Shown here one piece after another: positions 9,485-18,439 of a stretch of 64,000 nt of DNA. The stretch is from Nitrosospira briensis C-128 (GTDB lineage Bacteria > Pseudomonadota > Gammaproteobacteria > Burkholderiales > Nitrosomonadaceae), in assembly GCF_000619905.2 (NCBI RefSeq), contig NZ_CP012371.1, positions 2,728,001 through 2,792,000 of the forward strand, in the 5' to 3' direction. The position numbers were made by a program, and so were the translations under genes. The notes below the pieces were generated by a model. That model worked only from the letters and a program-made list of their open reading frames with translations. It made no database searches and was not told the origin of the DNA. Within the stretch, counting starts at the first letter, position 1; every line of letters starts with the position of its first letter.

Positions 9485-10169
9485 GACAGATAATTTTATT
9501 GTGCGGCCTATTGTGCAGGCAATCGGGTTGACCAAGCAAGTAAGTACGGGCAGTGAACAGCTTACCATTCTGGAGAATATCCATCTGGAGATAAATGCAG
9601 GTGACTCGGTTGCTGTGGTGGGGGCGTCAGGCTCGGGTAAGTCGACACTACTGGGGCTGCTCGCAGGATTAGATACGCCCTCCAGCGGTAAGGTTCATCT
9701 TTACGGAGAAGATATTTTTTTATTGGATGAAGATGCGCGAGCGGCGCTGCGTGGGCGCATGCTGGGGTTCGTATTCCAGTCATTCCAGTTACTACCTGCC
9801 TTGACCGCAGTTGAAAACGTGATGCTGCCGCTGGAACTGATCGGTACAGGCAATGCAGAGGCTGCCGCGCTGAAGCTGCTTGAACGAGTCGGCCTCGGAA
9901 TGCGTCTGACGCACTACCCCCGGCAACTGTCCGGCGGTGAGCAACAGCGTGTCGCTATTGCACGCGCCTTCGTGACGCAACCGCAATTGTTGCTGGCTGA
10001 TGAGCCGACCGGTAACCTCGATTCCACCACAGGGGCGCAAATCATCGAGCTCATGTTTGAGCTGAACCGCGAGCGTGGCACCACTTTGGTTCTCGTGACG
10101 CATGACGAAGCTATTTCAAGCCGTTGTGCGTGGCGGATACGCCTGGCTGGGGGGAGGGTCGTGGATTGA
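9483..10169 (+). CDS. ybbA: YbbA/LolD-like ABC transporter ATP-binding protein
   Basis: 228 residues of the MacB/LolD ATPase group: Walker A GASGSGKST, Q-loop FVFQSFQLLPALT, signature LSGGEQQRVAIARAF and Walker B LLLADEPTGNLD. In E. coli ybbA is followed by the permease gene ybbP. Here the next gene is an RND adaptor, so the permease partner is missing from its usual place. The ATG at 9483 overlaps the tesA ATG at 9484 on the other strand; an open frame from 9375 would overlap tesA deeply and is not used. Confidence 0.88.
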   Translation: MTDNFIVRPIVQAIGLTKQVSTGSEQLTILENIHLEINAGDSVAVVGASGSGKSTLLGLLAGLDTPSSGKVHLYGEDIFLLDEDARAALRGRMLGFVFQSFQLLPALTAVENVMLPLELIGTGNAEAAALKLLERVGLGMRLTHYPRQLSGGEQQRVAIARAFVTQPQLLLADEPTGNLDSTTGAQIIELMFELNRERGTTLVLVTHDEAISSRCAWRIRLAGGRVVD

Positions 10170-10277
10170 GGGAATGTAGCAGGGCGCATGATTGGCATAG
10201 GGAAACAATAATGGGACTATGGCATACTGCTTCGCTTTTTGCTGCTGGTTCAATTGCAGGTAAGTGAGACATCGCCG

Positions 10278-11471
10278 ATGGAAACTATTGCTCGAACAAA
10301 GCCTGCAAGACCGGCCAGGTCCCGCCGGAAAGTGATGATATCCGGCCTTGTGCTGGCGACATTGATCGCCAGTTCCTGGGTCTGGCGTAACCACGGTGCT
10401 GCGACTGAAGCGAAGAGCAAGCCGGCGGAGGTGACGACTGTAGTGACCGCAGTGGTTGCGCAAAGCGATGTACCGGTGAGACTTACCGCAAACGGCACGG
10501 TATCCGCGCAGCAAACGGTTGTGGTTCGGCCTCAGCTTAGCGCGGTCATTAAGGCAGTGCATATCAAGGAAGGACAATTCGTGCAAAAGGGTGAGACGCT
10601 ATTTTCGCTTGATGCACGTACCGAGGATGCCAATCTCAGCAAGACCGAGGGACAACTCGCAAAAACCAGGGCTGACCTGAGAAATGCCGAGCGCAACCTT
10701 GAACGCCAGCGTGAGCTGTATCGGCAAAACTTCATTTCGCAGGCTGCGCTCGACGTGGCAGAGAATCAGGCTGATGCGATGCGCGGCCAGCTTGCGATTG
10801 ATCAGGCCACCGTGCAGGCTAATCTCGTTGCGCGCGGTTTCAGCGTGATCACTGCGCCCATTGCCGGGCGGACCGGAGCTATCTCTGTTTACCAGGGAAG
10901 TCTGGTGCAGCCGACCGATGCGTTAGTGAGCATCACGCAGATCGATCCGATCAATGTCAATTTTACTTTGCCGGAGCGGGAGCTTGTTCCCCTGCAACAA
11001 GCGCGCGCAAAAGTTGAAGTACCTGTGACTGTGAAACTTGATCCCGCGGGGACGCAGACAAGAACGGGACGGCTCATATTTATTGATAACGCCGTGGATA
11101 CGGCAAGCGGCACAATTGCCCTCAAGGCGGAATTCCCCAATGCGGACAAACATCTGTGGCCCGGCATGTTCGTCACGGTGGCGCTCTCTCCGCGCACATT
11201 GGAGCACGCACTGACGGTTCCGGTCCAGGCGGTGCAGAATGGACCGGAAGGAAAATTCATTTATGTGGTCGGCGGCGATAGCAAGGTGAATTCCATTCCA
11301 ATCAGCGTGGCGCTAGTCCAGGATGGGCTCGCGGTAATAGAAGGGGAAGGCATCGCTCCCGGCACCAGCATTGTCGTGGAAGGCGCACAGAATCTCAGGC
11401 CGGGCGGTCTGGTAGCTGAGGCCGCGGCCAGGAGGTCGGCCATGGTGTCAACCGTTCCACAGGCCAGATGA
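10278..11471 (+). CDS. RND efflux periplasmic adaptor (membrane fusion protein)
   Basis: 397 residues, HlyD/AcrA family. An N-terminal membrane anchor (about residues 18-36) is followed by a lipoyl/barrel-sandwich half (VVRPQLSAVIKAVHIKEGQFVQKGETLFSLD), a coiled-coil hairpin with LAKTRADLRNAERNLERQRELY, the second lipoyl half (FSVITAPIAGRTG), and a beta-barrel domain. It would link the RND pump downstream to an outer-membrane channel. The ATG at 10278 is chosen over a TTG at 10239 that lacks a clear ribosome site. No TolC-like gene is nearby. Confidence 0.92.
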   Translation: METIARTKPARPARSRRKVMISGLVLATLIASSWVWRNHGAATEAKSKPAEVTTVVTAVVAQSDVPVRLTANGTVSAQQTVVVRPQLSAVIKAVHIKEGQFVQKGETLFSLDARTEDANLSKTEGQLAKTRADLRNAERNLERQRELYRQNFISQAALDVAENQADAMRGQLAIDQATVQANLVARGFSVITAPIAGRTGAISVYQGSLVQPTDALVSITQIDPINVNFTLPERELVPLQQARAKVEVPVTVKLDPAGTQTRTGRLIFIDNAVDTASGTIALKAEFPNADKHLWPGMFVTVALSPRTLEHALTVPVQAVQNGPEGKFIYVVGGDSKVNSIPISVALVQDGLAVIEGEGIAPGTSIVVEGAQNLRPGGLVAEAAARRSAMVSTVPQAR

Positions 11472-11530
11472 GCAAGTCAGCGTATAGGAGCTTATCTGGC
11501 CGGCCGTTAAAGCGGGCGCATAAGTAAGTA

Positions 11531-14500
11531 ATGAATCTCTCCGAATTATGTATTCGCCGTCCGATAATGACGGTGCTGTTGTCAGCGTCCGCGGTCGTGG
11601 CCGGCATTATCGCCTACGGTGGCTTATCCATCGCCGCACTGCCGAGTTACGACTCACCCACCATCTCCGTCAGCGCAGTGCTGCCTGGGGCGAGCCCGGA
11701 GACAATGGCCTCGTCGGTGGCGGCTCCGCTCGAGCGTCAATTTGCCACGATCTCCGACCTTTCGGTAATCAGTTCGACGAGTACGCTGGGCAATACCACG
11801 ATCACACTGGAGTTCGACCAGAACCGTGATATCGACAGTGCATCCATAGACGTGCAGGCAGCGCTACTGCGTGCCCAGCGATCGCTTCCAGTTGAAATGA
11901 CCGCCCCGCCGTCCTACCGCAAGATCAATCCGGCTGATTCACCTGTCATTTTTTTGGCCCTGACGTCGCCTTCCATGTCATTGCCGGAGCTGAACAGCTT
12001 TGCTGAGGACCTTATCTCTCCAACGTTGTCGACGCTCGCCGGTGTCGCACAGGTGCAAATCAACGGCCAGAAAAAATATGCTGTGCGCGTGCTCGCGAAC
12101 CCCGAAGCCCTGGCGGTACGCAATTTGACGCTTGATGACATTGCTGCCGCACTGCAAACCGCCAACGCCAATTCTCCGATTGGTACACTGGAGGGGCCGC
12201 GCCAGGCGCTCACCATCCAGGCCAATCGCCAGCTCAGCGATGCGGCTGCATTTGCGAGACTGATTGTTGCGACGTCACCCAATGGAAATCCCGTGAGGCT
12301 TTCGGAAGTCGCGGAGGTTGAAGACAGCGTCCAATCGCTCAAGACAGCAAGCTGGATTAACGGAGAGCGCGCAATTACGCTTTCGGTGCAGCGCCAGCCG
12401 GGCGCTAATACCGTGGCGACTGTCGATGCCGTCAAGGCAGCAATACCCCGATTGGTTGCCCAGATGCCGTCGTCCGTTCAGCTTAAGCTTACCACCGATC
12501 GCTCGGTTTCTATTCGCGATTCCATACATGATGTTCAGGTTACGCTGGCAATCACTATTTTCCTGGTCTTGCTGGTGATTTTCCTGTTTCTGCGCAAGGC
12601 TTCCGCCACCCTGATCCCTGCGTTGTCACTCCCGATTTCCCTGCTGGGAACCGTAGCGATGATGCGCGTGCTCGATTACAGCCTGGACAACATTTCCCTG
12701 TTGGCGATCACCCTTGCGGTCGGGTTAGTGGTGGACGATGCCATCGTGATGCTCGAGAATATCGTTCGCCACATCGAGAAGGGCCTTTCGCCTGTGCAGG
12801 CAGCTTTGCAGGGTTCAAAGGAAGTCAGCTTTACCATCATTTCCATTTCACTCTCGCTGGTTGCCGTCTTTATTCCTATTTTCTTCATGCCCGGCGTGAT
12901 TGGTCTGCTTTTTCATGAGTTTGCCGCTGTTGTGGGAATCGCTGTTCTGATGTCGGCTGTCGTATCGCTTACGTTAGTGCCAGTGATGACCAGCCGCTAC
13001 CTTGCCCGGCACGAAGCCGAAAGTTTCAGCCTGAGATGGACTGAATGGTTCGATCGTGGATTCAATCAAGTTCTGGCGACCTATGAGCGTCTGCTCGATT
13101 TGGCGTTGATATACCGGCGCACGGTGCTGGGCATTGCATTTGGCACCTTCTTCGCCACCGGCGTATTATTCATGGTCTTGCCCAAGGGTTTTTTCCCTAA
13201 TGAGGATATTGGTCAGGCGCTGATCACAGTGGATGCTGTCGAGGATATTTCCTTCCCCGCCATGACCAAGTTGTTGCAACGTACCGGCGAGGTGATCAGC
13301 GCCCATCCCGCGGTCGATACGCTGATTATTTACGCCAGCGAAAGCAATAGCGCGCGGCTGTACATGACGCTCAAGCCGCGCAGCGAACGCTCGTCCATTG
13401 AAAAAATAACGGAAGAGCTGCGGCGGGATGTGCGCGCGATCCCGGGCGTAAACGTATTTATCAACCCCATCCAGAATCTCAGGCTCGGCGGCCGCATGAG
13501 CAAGAGCCGCTATCAATACGTCATGCGTAGCGTTCGAGCCGAGGAACTGCGCGCCGCAGCCGATAGTCTTATTGCACGCATGAGCGAGGATGCCATCTTC
13601 CGGGATGTGACCAGCGATGCGCAACTGAAGGGCCTGGAAGCCAGGGTCAATATCAATCGCGACAAGGTCAATCTGCTGGGCGTGCAAATGGCCGATATCC
13701 GTTCCGCCCTTTATAGCGCCTTCGGTGAACGCCAGGTCTCGACAATCTATACCTCCAGCGATAGCTATCAGGTTATCTTGCAGGTTGCCGCTGAGCATCA
13801 GCTCGACGAGAGCGCTTTCGGCAAAATCTATCTTCGCGCCAAAAATGACATGCTGGTGCCATTATCAAGCGTTGCGACAGTCGAGCGTGAAGTGGGGCCG
13901 ATTGCAATCAATCATGCGGGTCAGCTCGAAGCGATGACGATATCGTTTAACCTGGCTCCCGGCGCATCCCTGGGCGACGCTTCCGCCCATATCGACCAGT
14001 TCAAACACGAGCTGAATCTGCCAGCCAGCATTCTCACCAGTTATGCGGGAGACGCTGCGGCGTTCCAGTCTTCCCAAACGAGCCAGGTGGTCCTGATTGT
14101 CGCTGCATTGCTGGTAATCTACGTGTTGCTTGGTGTGCTATATGAGAGCTATATCCATCCGCTCACGATCCTGTCCGGCTTGCCTTCCGCTGCCGTCGGT
14201 GCGCTGGGGATGTTGTGGCTGTTCAATATGGAACTGTCGATTATCGCCATGATCGGTATCCTGATGCTGATCGGCATCGTCAAGAAGAACGCGATCATGA
14301 TGATCGATTTTGCGCTCGATGCCCAGCGCAACGACGGCCTGAAGCCGTATGAGGCGATCCGGACCGCGTGTCTGCTGCGCTTCCGGCCGATAATGATGAC
14401 TACGCTGGCAGCACTGATGGGCGCGCTTCCTATCGCGCTTGGTTTGGGTGCGGGTGCGGAGTTGCGTCAACCTCTGGGACTTGCCGTGGTAGGAGGCTTG

Positions 14501-14623
14501 CTGTTTTCGCAGGTAATCACGCTTTTCATTACGCCGGTGATCTATCTTTATCTGGACCGTTTTTCCGGCGAAGGACCACTTAAGCTCGATGGGGATCAGG
14601 AATCGGGCATCAGAAAAAATTGA
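11531..14623 (+). CDS. RND multidrug efflux permease, HAE1 (MdtB/MdtC-like)
   Basis: 1030 residues, the usual size for AcrB/MdtC-type proton-driven pumps. The first membrane helix (IRRPIMTVLLSASAVVAGII) is followed by a large periplasmic loop, a helix bundle with LAVGLVVDDAIVMLENI bearing the proton-relay Asp pair, a second loop, and the C-terminal bundle with GIVKKNAIMMIDFA. The sequence around residues 20-60 resembles MdtB/MdtC, but only one pump gene is present. It starts 59 bases after the adaptor gene, so the two form one operon. Substrates are unknown. Confidence 0.93.
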   Translation: MNLSELCIRRPIMTVLLSASAVVAGIIAYGGLSIAALPSYDSPTISVSAVLPGASPETMASSVAAPLERQFATISDLSVISSTSTLGNTTITLEFDQNRDIDSASIDVQAALLRAQRSLPVEMTAPPSYRKINPADSPVIFLALTSPSMSLPELNSFAEDLISPTLSTLAGVAQVQINGQKKYAVRVLANPEALAVRNLTLDDIAAALQTANANSPIGTLEGPRQALTIQANRQLSDAAAFARLIVATSPNGNPVRLSEVAEVEDSVQSLKTASWINGERAITLSVQRQPGANTVATVDAVKAAIPRLVAQMPSSVQLKLTTDRSVSIRDSIHDVQVTLAITIFLVLLVIFLFLRKASATLIPALSLPISLLGTVAMMRVLDYSLDNISLLAITLAVGLVVDDAIVMLENIVRHIEKGLSPVQAALQGSKEVSFTIISISLSLVAVFIPIFFMPGVIGLLFHEFAAVVGIAVLMSAVVSLTLVPVMTSRYLARHEAESFSLRWTEWFDRGFNQVLATYERLLDLALIYRRTVLGIAFGTFFATGVLFMVLPKGFFPNEDIGQALITVDAVEDISFPAMTKLLQRTGEVISAHPAVDTLIIYASESNSARLYMTLKPRSERSSIEKITEELRRDVRAIPGVNVFINPIQNLRLGGRMSKSRYQYVMRSVRAEELRAAADSLIARMSEDAIFRDVTSDAQLKGLEARVNINRDKVNLLGVQMADIRSALYSAFGERQVSTIYTSSDSYQVILQVAAEHQLDESAFGKIYLRAKNDMLVPLSSVATVEREVGPIAINHAGQLEAMTISFNLAPGASLGDASAHIDQFKHELNLPASILTSYAGDAAAFQSSQTSQVVLIVAALLVIYVLLGVLYESYIHPLTILSGLPSAAVGALGMLWLFNMELSIIAMIGILMLIGIVKKNAIMMIDFALDAQRNDGLKPYEAIRTACLLRFRPIMMTTLAALMGALPIALGLGAGAELRQPLGLAVVGGLLFSQVITLFITPVIYLYLDRFSGEGPLKLDGDQESGIRKN

Positions 14624-14629
14624 TGACGA

Positions 14630-15949
14630 TCATGGCGAAACACGCGGCTTCTTGAAGTTATTTACTACAATTTGACCGCCGGACATAACGAGATCAGGAT
14701 ATTCCAAGATTTTCAGGTTATGAGCAGGATCTCCCCGGACTGCAATGATATCCGCGGGCGCATCCTTTTGCAGTGTACCCAGCAGCGGTAAACCCAGATG
14801 CTGGCCTGCTTTCGAAGTCGCAGCGCGCAACACGTCCATTACGCCCAGCTTCGCCATTTGCATCATGTACATAAGCTCTTGCGCATCGATACCCCTCGGA
14901 ATATCCGGATGCGCAACCTCGGCGCCGTATAAAAGTTCTCCTCCAAGCGCTGCCCAGTTGCGGGCATTACCTGCAATCCCGGAACATTTCGATAGCGTAT
15001 CCAGCGTACCGACTATTTTTACATTCTGCGCCACTGCCTGCTTTAGCAGCGATTCGGGAATAACGTTACATGGCATGTGAGCCCACTCGTCAACACCTGC
15101 ATTGATTGCAATTTGCGCGCCTGTTACCTCAGCAATATGTGCCGTCACTTGACGATTGTTTTTATGTGCTTCATCCACGATCGCTCTGACGATATTTTCC
15201 GGTAGCAGTGGCCATGCATGTTTTGCATGGGAAGAATCATGCGCATGTGGATGCCGGGCCTCTGCATGTTCGATAACCGCTGGATCATGATGACCATGAC
15301 TGGAATCATGGCCGTGACTGGAATGGCCGTGACCGGAGGACCACGGAGCGCCCGCTTCACCGCCGGGTTCCAGCGCGATTTTGATCACGACAGCGCCCCC
15401 CCTGATAAGATCGCGGACGGTTGCGCGTGCTTCTTCTTCCGTTGAAACCGCTGTTGCGATGTTGGTATCTCCCAACATCGGGATAGGGTAGCCGTTCGGT
15501 GCGGTAATTATTGGTCCGGAGGTGAGTACACGTAAAGCGCCATCTCCGCCATATGGCTTATGTAGGGGCCCGCCGACGTCCCGGATGGTCGTAATGCCAT
15601 GCTTCAGGACAGTATCGGCCGGAATATTTTGAAATGAAAGATGCGCATGCAGTTCGATAAAGCCGGGTAGTATCGTTGAATCGCCCAGATCGATGACCCT
15701 CACATGACTGGACTCAAGTGATTCACGCGTATCAATTCGTGCAACTCGCCCATTTATCACTAATACCGACGTGTTGGTTCTGATGTTATAGCCATCGAAA
15801 ACTCTTGCTGCGTGCAGCAGAACAGATTCGTGCTCCGTTTTCTCGGCGACGGCTCCAGACGAAACAGAGATTGTCAGGATCAGCAATAAACAGGACATCA
15901 TGTGGCTGATCAAGCGGAAGCGCATGTATTTCATCATTTCATATCCCAT
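14630..15949 (-). CDS. Secreted amidohydrolase with a histidine-rich insertion
   Basis: From ATG 15949, placed 10 bases after the upstream stop and behind an AAGGA ribosome site, the protein is 439 residues. A signal peptide is followed by a metal-dependent hydrolase of the amidohydrolase/imidazolonepropionase type: IELHAHLSF near residue 100 (metal His-x-His), a Lys in VVIKIALEP that may be carbamylated, and later metal His residues in VTAHIAEVTG and DEWAHMP. Between about residues 200 and 243 lies an insertion rich in Gly-His and Ser-His units. It may bind metal such as copper, zinc or nickel. It is the last gene of the sulfur-transfer cluster. Substrate unknown. Confidence 0.8.
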   Translation of the reverse strand: MGYEMMKYMRFRLISHMMSCLLLILTISVSSGAVAEKTEHESVLLHAARVFDGYNIRTNTSVLVINGRVARIDTRESLESSHVRVIDLGDSTILPGFIELHAHLSFQNIPADTVLKHGITTIRDVGGPLHKPYGGDGALRVLTSGPIITAPNGYPIPMLGDTNIATAVSTEEEARATVRDLIRGGAVVIKIALEPGGEAGAPWSSGHGHSSHGHDSSHGHHDPAVIEHAEARHPHAHDSSHAKHAWPLLPENIVRAIVDEAHKNNRQVTAHIAEVTGAQIAINAGVDEWAHMPCNVIPESLLKQAVAQNVKIVGTLDTLSKCSGIAGNARNWAALGGELLYGAEVAHPDIPRGIDAQELMYMMQMAKLGVMDVLRAATSKAGQHLGLPLLGTLQKDAPADIIAVRGDPAHNLKILEYPDLVMSGGQIVVNNFKKPRVSP

Positions 15950-15959
15950 TTCAGATCCT

Positions 15960-17069
15960 TTAACAGTGGTTCGGTTCGATGGCGCCAATAAGCACGCAGA
16001 GTGCCGCCATGAGAAAAAAGCTGCCCCAGGCCGACTCGACCAGCGCATCCTTTCCTTCATTGGTTTTGTAACAGCAGCCCCAGAATTTTCCCGGCGCGGT
16101 CCTGCGTGAAATTGTTTTACTTTCGTCAAGACCCGTGAAATATCGGCTGCGAACGATTGCAGCGATCTGCTGATGGGCATGAATGCGCCATGAAGTGCCA
16201 TCCGGTACGATATCAGCCAGCGACAGCATTGCCAGAGACGCGATCACGGTAGACGATGGATCGGAAAGACCCAAGGGATTGTCGAGCCGGTTTGGAGGCA
16301 GAGGTTCCAGACGAGAACGCTTCCAATATTCACAGGCAGACTGGGCATGGGTCAAGTAAGGTTCTCCCCATCGCGCCGCCGCCCGGCTCAATCCCAACAT
16401 GGCCCAAGCCTGACCACGAGACCACATGCCTGCTCGATCGGAGGGACAAAAACGCTCTTGTTCAAAATGTGCGACGGAATGAAATACGCCATCATCTGCA
16501 TGACATGCCGTCAATATCGTATTTGCATGACATTGCGAGATGTGTGCGTAATCATCACGATCACTGTGGCCGAGAAGCTGCGTTAAGGAAGCAAAGGTAT
16601 CCGTCGTAATGAGTTTGTTTCCGTCTTTTCCGCCGCCCATACCGGTACCAAGGGGTATGCAATTTATTTCCGGATCATAGGAAGCCGCAAGTGCGGCGAT
16701 GGCTTCTCCTGTAAGCTTGTGTGCATTGGTATCGTCAAACCAGAGCGCTCCCAGGGATGCGCCATACCAAAAAATCAGGCTTCGATTAACGGAATCGACG
16801 CTGATTTTCGAGGATAAGCGCTGACAGATATCCGATGCTTTGCGTTGATCCGCGGTTGATCCGGTTAGTCGCGATCGCAACCACCACCATGCCCCCCAGA
16901 ATCCTCCGGTCCAGGAACCCCCCGGGGAGACAATCCAGCGATCAGTATGTCCCGGTGAATAAAGGGGAAAGCCGCCCATAACGTGAGAGTCAATGATCTC
17001 CATACGGTGCATCATCAATTCAAGCGCATTTATCAATTCTTTACGGCTTAATAGCGGTTCGTAAGCCAT
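15960..17069 (-). CDS. Glycoside hydrolase family 88 / unsaturated glucuronyl hydrolase-like protein
   Basis: 369 residues from ATG 17069, which avoids overlap with the MFS gene ending at 17102. The sequence shows the helical (alpha/alpha)6 repeat pattern with GGSWTGGFWGAWWW, LGTGMGGGKDGNKLITTDT and the motif MWSRGQAWAMLGLSRA, shared with GH88/GH105 enzymes that hydrolyse unsaturated uronic acid sugars. No signal peptide is apparent from this start. Finding it between an MFS transporter and an amidohydrolase in a sulfur-carrier cluster is unexpected, so it may act on the cluster's product rather than on polysaccharide. Fold assignment is better supported than activity. Confidence 0.65.
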   Translation of the reverse strand: MAYEPLLSRKELINALELMMHRMEIIDSHVMGGFPLYSPGHTDRWIVSPGGSWTGGFWGAWWWLRSRLTGSTADQRKASDICQRLSSKISVDSVNRSLIFWYGASLGALWFDDTNAHKLTGEAIAALAASYDPEINCIPLGTGMGGGKDGNKLITTDTFASLTQLLGHSDRDDYAHISQCHANTILTACHADDGVFHSVAHFEQERFCPSDRAGMWSRGQAWAMLGLSRAAARWGEPYLTHAQSACEYWKRSRLEPLPPNRLDNPLGLSDPSSTVIASLAMLSLADIVPDGTSWRIHAHQQIAAIVRSRYFTGLDESKTISRRTAPGKFWGCCYKTNEGKDALVESAWGSFFLMAALCVLIGAIEPNHC

Positions 17070-17101
17070 ATCGGTACTACCGGATTCCGGTTGATGAAGG
17101 A

Positions 17102-18307
17102 TCAGCAAGTGGGTGCCTGTACTTTGCGGCGACGGGCGGACGCCAATACCAAAGATAGGGCGCATGCGAGTAAAAGGGAGCTAACCTGCATGCTCCAGCC
17201 AAGCGGCAAGCCGGTGGAATAATTGGACAAGGCACCGTAAAGCGGCGGGCCCAGCGCGAAACCGCCGAAGAAAGCAGCCGAAACGAGGCCAGACGCGGCA
17301 CTTACAGGACCAAAAGCTGGATCTCTGATCAGCATGCTCATTGCGATCGCGTTAGTGCCTACCGCGGTGAGCCCCATGCCCGCTGCACCAACCCACAGCC
17401 ACCAAAGCTTTGCCGGCCCCGCTTGCATCGTCGCCATCACCGCGCAAGCCGCAATAGCGATCAGTACGAGTAAAAGTAGCGACTCGTCTGCAAGTTTTGC
17501 GCCCATCGGAGTCAATACCATGCGCGAGATTATTCCCATTACACCGAAAACGGCGATCAAGGTGCCGGCCATGGATAGCGGCATGCCTTGCTGGGTAGCG
17601 AAGGTAGGCAAGAATGTGACGAAGGCGGAGAGCGATATGCCCACGCAGAACTGAATGCCCATCAGCCGCAGCAGCAGCGAATTCGGTGGCAAAAACATGA
17701 ATCTCCTGCCCGTCCTTGCATGTATTTTAGGGGTGACGAAAGGTGCCGTTATCCCGAACAATATTGCCGCCGGCACAATCATGCCTAATGCGACACGCCA
17801 GCCATACTGGATTGCGATGCCGGGAAGCACCAGGCCGGCGAAAAGGGCCGCGACCTGAACGCCGGATTGCTTGAGTCCTACGACCTGTGCTCTTTTTTCC
17901 GGCGGAACCTGCTGCGCGATCAATAAATTCGTGACCGGATTTGCAAGGGCCTGGGCGATGCCGCAAACAGCGGCGGCCGCGACCAAGCCATAAAAATTTT
18001 CAACCGATGCCATCAGCGTAAAAGCCGATGCGATGGTGAAGAAAAGCGCTATCAATGCATAACGTGAACCAATACGGTCTACGAAAATTCCCGCCCATAG
18101 CGACAAAATTGCTGCCAGGCCAAATGAGCTCATTACCAGATAACCCAGTAATGCGGGCTCAAAGCGCAAGTCATGGCCAATGAGGGGCCCAAGCGTGCTG
18201 ATGGCATATAAAATCAGCATTGGCAAGGTCATCGCGAACACCAGGACTACTCGAAGCCAAATGCCCGCAATGCTTGCATGACGAGCGTCGCGGGTCGTTA
18301 CCGACAT
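17102..18307 (-). CDS. Major facilitator superfamily transporter
   Basis: 401 residues from ATG 18307, which has an AAGGTG ribosome site just upstream; an earlier start at 18373 is possible. About 12 membrane segments, with the MFS loop between segments 2 and 3 (GIFVDRIGSRYAL). It is an inner-membrane carrier, plausibly the exporter of the product made by the adjoining ligase, dehydrogenase and sulfur-carrier genes, or an importer of its metal complex. Comparable clusters for thiocarboxylate siderophores carry an MFS gene. Direction of transport cannot be read from sequence. Confidence 0.85.
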   Translation of the reverse strand: MSVTTRDARHASIAGIWLRVVLVFAMTLPMLILYAISTLGPLIGHDLRFEPALLGYLVMSSFGLAAILSLWAGIFVDRIGSRYALIALFFTIASAFTLMASVENFYGLVAAAAVCGIAQALANPVTNLLIAQQVPPEKRAQVVGLKQSGVQVAALFAGLVLPGIAIQYGWRVALGMIVPAAILFGITAPFVTPKIHARTGRRFMFLPPNSLLLRLMGIQFCVGISLSAFVTFLPTFATQQGMPLSMAGTLIAVFGVMGIISRMVLTPMGAKLADESLLLLVLIAIAACAVMATMQAGPAKLWWLWVGAAGMGLTAVGTNAIAMSMLIRDPAFGPVSAASGLVSAAFFGGFALGPPLYGALSNYSTGLPLGWSMQVSSLLLACALSLVLASARRRKVQAPTC

Positions 18308-18439
18308 GGTTCGCACCTTGCGCTGCCGAATGGATATCGACCCCCATATGCTGATACAAGCGGGTAATGACACTCACGCTGCATGCTGCACCCGCACAGT
18401 AAGTCGCTGGAGAAATTTGACGGATTTACCAAGATTGAA

